This document shows positions 61,471 to 64,000 of a stretch of DNA of 64,000 bases, in pieces; within the stretch, counting starts at the first letter, position 1, and each line of letters starts with the position of its first letter. The stretch covers positions 62,001 to 126,000 of the forward strand of contig JAJNAZ010000001.1 of assembly GCA_021155855.1 (NCBI GenBank), given 5' to 3'. Both the position numbers and the translations under genes were made by a program. This DNA comes from Solirubrobacterales bacterium. Lineage in GTDB: Bacteria > Actinomycetota > Thermoleophilia > Solirubrobacterales > 70-9. The notes under the pieces are model-generated. The model ran no database searches. It was not told the origin of the DNA and saw only the letters and a list, made by a program, of their open reading frames with translations.

Positions 61471-62496
61471 ATGGAGGCGACGAGAGCAATCGACCCCTGG
61501 GCCCCCGTCGATCCGCTCGGCGAGGCGCTGCACTTCCTGCGCATGAACGGCGCCTTTTATTGCCGCTCCGAGCTCACCGCACCCTGGGGGCTGACGATGC
61601 CGCCGATGCCCGAGTACGTCTGGTTTCACGTCGTCACCTCGGGCCGGGTCTGGGTCGAGACCGAGGAGCCGGCCGGCACCACGTTGCTGCAGCCGGGGGA
61701 CCTCGCGCTGGTCCCGCACGGGGCGGGCCACGTCCTGCGCAGCGAGCCGGGAGCCACGGCGCCGGGGATTCTCGAGCTCGAGCGCGAGCGGGTCAGCGAC
61801 CGCTACGAGATCCTTCGCCACGGCGAGGGTGGCGCGCCGAGCCTCCTGATCTGCGGGGCGGTGCGCTTCGACCACCCCGCCGCGCGCGACCTGGTCGAGG
61901 CCCTGCCGGCGACGATTCGGATCGAGGCCGCCGACTCGCCCGAACTGGACTGGTTGCAGAGCACGCTCAGGTTGATGGCCGCCGAGGCAAGGGAGCTGCG
62001 ACCGGGCGGCGAGACCGTGATCACCCGCCTCGGTGACATCCTCGTTATCCAGGCGATCCGGTCGTGGATCGAGACCGATCCGGCGGCACAGACCGGATGG
62101 CTCGGAGCCCTCAGGGACCGCCAGATCGGCCGCGCGATCTCACTTATCCACCGCGATCCGGCCCGGGCGTGGACGGTGGCCTCGCTGGCGGACGAGGTGG
62201 CGATGTCGCGCTCGGCCTTCGCCCGCCGCTTCACCGAGCTCGTCGGCGAGCCCGCGATGCATTACCTGGCGCGCTGGCGGATGCACCTCGCGCTCGATTC
62301 GCTCCGCGAGGACGCCGCCACCGTCGCCGAGCTCGCCAGCCGGCTCGGCTACCGCTCGGAAGCCGCGTTCGCCCGCGCGTTCAAGCGCGTCGTCGGGGTG
62401 TCGCCCGGTGCGGTCAGGCGCGGCGCGCAACAGAGCGGAGCCGTCGGGGCGGCGCACATTCGATCCCGATCGACGCCGGTGGAGACGATTCGCTGA
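61471..62496 (+). CDS. AraC-family regulator with cupin sensor
   Basis: 341 residues. N-terminal cupin_6-type sensor (EYVWFHVVTSGRVWVETEEP; LQPGDLALVPHGAGHVLRSE) and C-terminal AraC domain with two HTHs (SLADEVAMSRSAFARRFTEL; ASRLGYRSEAAFARAFKRVV). TATGCT lies 6 nt before the ATG, so the transcript may be leaderless. Divergent from the NmrA-family gene, which is its likely target. Confidence 0.92.
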   Translation: MEATRAIDPWAPVDPLGEALHFLRMNGAFYCRSELTAPWGLTMPPMPEYVWFHVVTSGRVWVETEEPAGTTLLQPGDLALVPHGAGHVLRSEPGATAPGILELERERVSDRYEILRHGEGGAPSLLICGAVRFDHPAARDLVEALPATIRIEAADSPELDWLQSTLRLMAAEARELRPGGETVITRLGDILVIQAIRSWIETDPAAQTGWLGALRDRQIGRAISLIHRDPARAWTVASLADEVAMSRSAFARRFTELVGEPAMHYLARWRMHLALDSLREDAATVAELASRLGYRSEAAFARAFKRVVGVSPGAVRRGAQQSGAVGAAHIRSRSTPVETIR

Positions 62497-62574
62497 CCAA
62501 CCTCCGGCCTCGTGCGCCCGCGCTACCGAGGTTGGCGCTGAGCCGAGCAGTTGGCTCGGGGCCATCGAGGCGCC

Positions 62575-62970
62575 TCAGTCGACCACCGCACGCTTGGACT
62601 TGTCGCGAAGGCAGACGAAGGTCGTCCCCGCGGTTCCCTCCGAGCGCTGCTTGACAATCGCCCGGTAGACGCCCGAGCTCAGCGGGTCGACGATGACCTC
62701 CCACTTGCCCTCTTCGTCCGTGTGGGTCTTGCCGAGCAGCTTGCGGCCACCGCTGCGCTTCTTCTTGAACACCTTCACGAGCCGGTTGTCCACGCAGGCC
62801 TCGTTATGAGACTTGACCTTGCCGTGGAAGGCGGGGAAGGTCTGGCGCATGATGATCCGGCTGTCGATCTCGACCGTATTCGCGGCCGGCGCGGCGCTGA
62901 TCGTCACGCCCGAGAACGCGAGCGCGAGGACCGCGGTGAGGGCCGGCTTTGGGGTGAGCGTGTTGGGCAT
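62575..62970 (-). CDS. Secreted protein of unknown function
   Basis: 131 residues. Signal peptide (PALTAVLALAFSGVTISAAP), then a beta-rich domain: FHGKVKSHNEACVDNRLVKV, GGRKLLGKTHTDEEGKWEV and SGVYRAIVKQRSEGTAGTTF. The pattern resembles carboxypeptidase-regulatory or Ig-like surface domains. Two cysteines could pair. No assigned role. Confidence 0.75.
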   Translation of the reverse strand: MPNTLTPKPALTAVLALAFSGVTISAAPAANTVEIDSRIIMRQTFPAFHGKVKSHNEACVDNRLVKVFKKKRSGGRKLLGKTHTDEEGKWEVIVDPLSSGVYRAIVKQRSEGTAGTTFVCLRDKSKRAVVD

Positions 62971-63126
62971 CGGGCCTCAAACCTCCGTGTTCGGATCGGC
63001 TCCAAACCTATCCCAGGCGACCGCGATTGCAAGCGATGCGACCTGCGCGCAAGGCGGCGCGCCCGGTGTGGGATTGATTCGGACAGAAGCGCGAAAGACC
63101 AGGGCTCGCGGGATACTGGGCGGGCG

Positions 63127-63525
63127 ATGTCGCAGGAGAACGTCGACAAGGTCCGAGACTTCATCGACGCCTATAACAGGCGTGACTTCGACGCCGCCAT
63201 CGAGTCGTTCGATCCCGAGATCGACTTCGTGCTTCCGGCGCATCAGAGCGCAGACTCGGGCCGCGGTGCGGACCACGTGATCCGCTTCTTCGAGGGCCTC
63301 GACGAGACCTTCGACGAGGTTCGGCTGCTGCCGCAGGAGTTCGTCGACGGCGGGGACCGCGTCGCGACTCGGCTTCGCCACCACGCGCAGGGCAAGGGGA
63401 GCGGGCTGGCGCTCGACGAGGAGCTGTACCACCAGGTCACGACCTTCCGCAGTGGGAGGATCGTGCGGATCGAGTACTTCGCCGACTGGAACGCCGCCCT
63501 CGAAGCCGCCGGGCTGCCGGAGTAG
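63127..63525 (+). CDS. SnoaL-like (NTF2-fold) protein
   Basis: 132 residues. MSQENVDKVRDFIDAYNRRD starts the NTF2 fold; FDPEIDFVLPAHQSADSGRG and VTTFRSGRIVRIEYFADWNA complete it. Possible steroid-isomerase-like pocket, but catalytic residues cannot be named. It resembles the protein at 4559 in fold. A second, broken 5' end of the same gene type follows directly. Confidence 0.82.
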   Translation: MSQENVDKVRDFIDAYNRRDFDAAIESFDPEIDFVLPAHQSADSGRGADHVIRFFEGLDETFDEVRLLPQEFVDGGDRVATRLRHHAQGKGSGLALDEELYHQVTTFRSGRIVRIEYFADWNAALEAAGLPE

Positions 63526-63528
63526 GTC

Positions 63529-63549
63529 ATGTCGCAGGAGAACGTTTGA
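63529..63549 (+). pseudogene. Five-prime remnant of a second SnoaL-like gene
   Basis: ATGTCGCAGGAGAACGT is an exact repeat of the start of the gene at 63127, here followed at once by TGA (MSQENV then stop). It is the remains of a tandem copy; no further homologous codons were seen downstream. Confidence 0.6.
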
Positions 63550-63626
63550 GGCGGTCAGGCGGGCCAGCGACGCCAAGCCGGGATGCGCAGAACCCCGCAT
63601 CAGCGGGGGCTCCCTGAGGGGTGAGC

Positions 63627-63646
63627 TGGGACTCGAACCCACGACC
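63627..63646 (-). other. Isolated tRNA T-arm fragment
   Basis: These 20 nt are identical to 21327-21346 of tRNA-Ala(GGC), that is, the variable/T-arm region. The acceptor end differs (GCTCACC), the last T-stem pair is broken, and no D or anticodon arm can be folded upstream. It is not a functional tRNA; it may be a leftover attachment site. Confidence 0.5.
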
Positions 63647-63701
63647 GCCTGGAGACCCGCCACGAAGGCCGGCAGGAGGCCAGCTCTGAAAACTCAGGCA
63701 G

Positions 63702-64000
63702 CTAGTGGCATTTCACGTGCACGCACTGCCGCTTATCCCCGTTCCCTCTGGCCCGGTTGCCGCCGCCGTCGATAACGCCTTTGACCGCCTTGATCCCGAG
63801 GGCCGCGTTGCGCGTCGCCCGGTTCTTCGCCAGCCTCGTCGAGCGGCTCTCGACGTCAAAGCCGTCGTCCTTCGCCCCAGTGGAAACGTTGCGCTTCAGG
63901 ACATAGCTGCCCTTGTGGTTGACCAGGAACCCATCGCCCCCGCTCCTGTTGACCACGTTTCGGCGGACGATGTTGTCGGCCCCGCCGAAATCAGGTCCGT
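63702..64000 (-). CDS. Parallel beta-helix repeat protein (partial)
   Basis: The C-terminal 98 residues of a longer protein that runs off the window's right edge. Repeated coils NIVRRNVVNRSGGDGFLVNH, YVLKRNVSTGAKDDGFDVES, and RLAKNRATRNAALGIKAVKG have the N-x-V/A and GDGF pattern of pectate-lyase-like right-handed beta-helices. The C-terminus has two cysteines (QCVHVKC). A secreted surface or polysaccharide-binding role is likely. Confidence 0.7.
   Translation of the reverse strand, partial: GPDFGGADNIVRRNVVNRSGGDGFLVNHKGSYVLKRNVSTGAKDDGFDVESRSTRLAKNRATRNAALGIKAVKGVIDGGGNRARGNGDKRQCVHVKCH

Noticed and set aside
63600-63700. Complete second tRNA gene
   Set aside because: Only the T-arm sequence is present; no acceptor partner, D arm or anticodon arm can be folded.

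Overview
The window is dense, very GC-rich chromosomal DNA with one gene about every 0.8 kb and many 1-4 nt ATGA, GTGA or TAGTG overlaps. Several features suggest a GC-rich actinobacterial lineage, most likely Thermoleophilia/Solirubrobacterales: a long mreBCD-pbp2-rodA-rng-rplU-rpmA / obg-proBA-nadD-rsfS supercluster, HrcA-DnaJ-PrmA, a MaoC pair of the HadA/HadB type, ECF sigma factors with a zinc anti-sigma, and SnoaL-like proteins that begin MSQENV. The lineage is inferred from gene content and style, not from a marker search.

Layout. 1-9.1 kb: edge of a membrane gene, prmA-dnaJ-hrcA, a peroxiredoxin, two hot-dog dehydratase subunits, a SnoaL-like protein, a secreted polysaccharide deacetylase, lepA, an M23 peptidase behind a structured leader, and an RTX-repeat protein. 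9.1-21.4 kb: murJ, rpsT, holA, comEC-comEA, acylphosphatase, cupin, a small secreted protein, leuS, conserved hypotheticals, an MBL hydrolase and tRNA-Ala(GGC). 21.4-41.7 kb: the growth, envelope and ribosome supercluster on the minus strand, interrupted by a plus-strand ABC exporter pair (between obg and proB) and by a sigma/anti-sigma pair plus a secreted EEP-family phosphoesterase (between rpmA and obg). 41.7-50.5 kb: amidase, folC, valS, clpX, a sigma-region-2-like protein, clpP and tig. 50.5-57 kb: aldo/keto reductase, a fused transporter/spermidine-synthase-like protein, CtaG, CorA, an HD hydrolase, LemA and an HTH regulator with a palindrome at its start. 57-64 kb is more accessory: an ECF sigma/ogt operon beside an ECF-type promoter driving a secreted protein, a gene remnant, a frameshifted NmrA-family gene divergent from an AraC regulator, SnoaL copies, a tRNA fragment, and the edge of a beta-helix protein.

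How the genes work together. Most genes are housekeeping: protein folding and proteolysis (DnaJ, trigger factor, ClpXP), translation (LeuS, ValS, S20, L21, L27, EF-4, RsfS, Obg), elongation-type wall synthesis (MreBCD, PBP2, RodA, MurJ), proline synthesis and NAD synthesis.

The most unusual feature is translation initiation. Six genes have no ATG, GTG or TTG where their family's N-terminus must lie. rng has a CTG behind a 9-nt Shine-Dalgarno match; nadD, maf and the 19.7 kb gene each begin directly after, and in phase with, the stop codon of the gene before; folC and a DivIVA-like gene also lack a normal start. The best candidate for an undescribed regulatory unit is the ECF sigma/O6-alkylguanine-DNA alkyltransferase operon at 57.1-58.2 kb, which lies next to a GGAAC-N17-CGT promoter.

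No CRISPR array, insertion sequence, integrase, rRNA or replication origin was seen. The only stretch of about 300 bases without an intact gene is 59.50-59.81 kb, which holds a transporter remnant.
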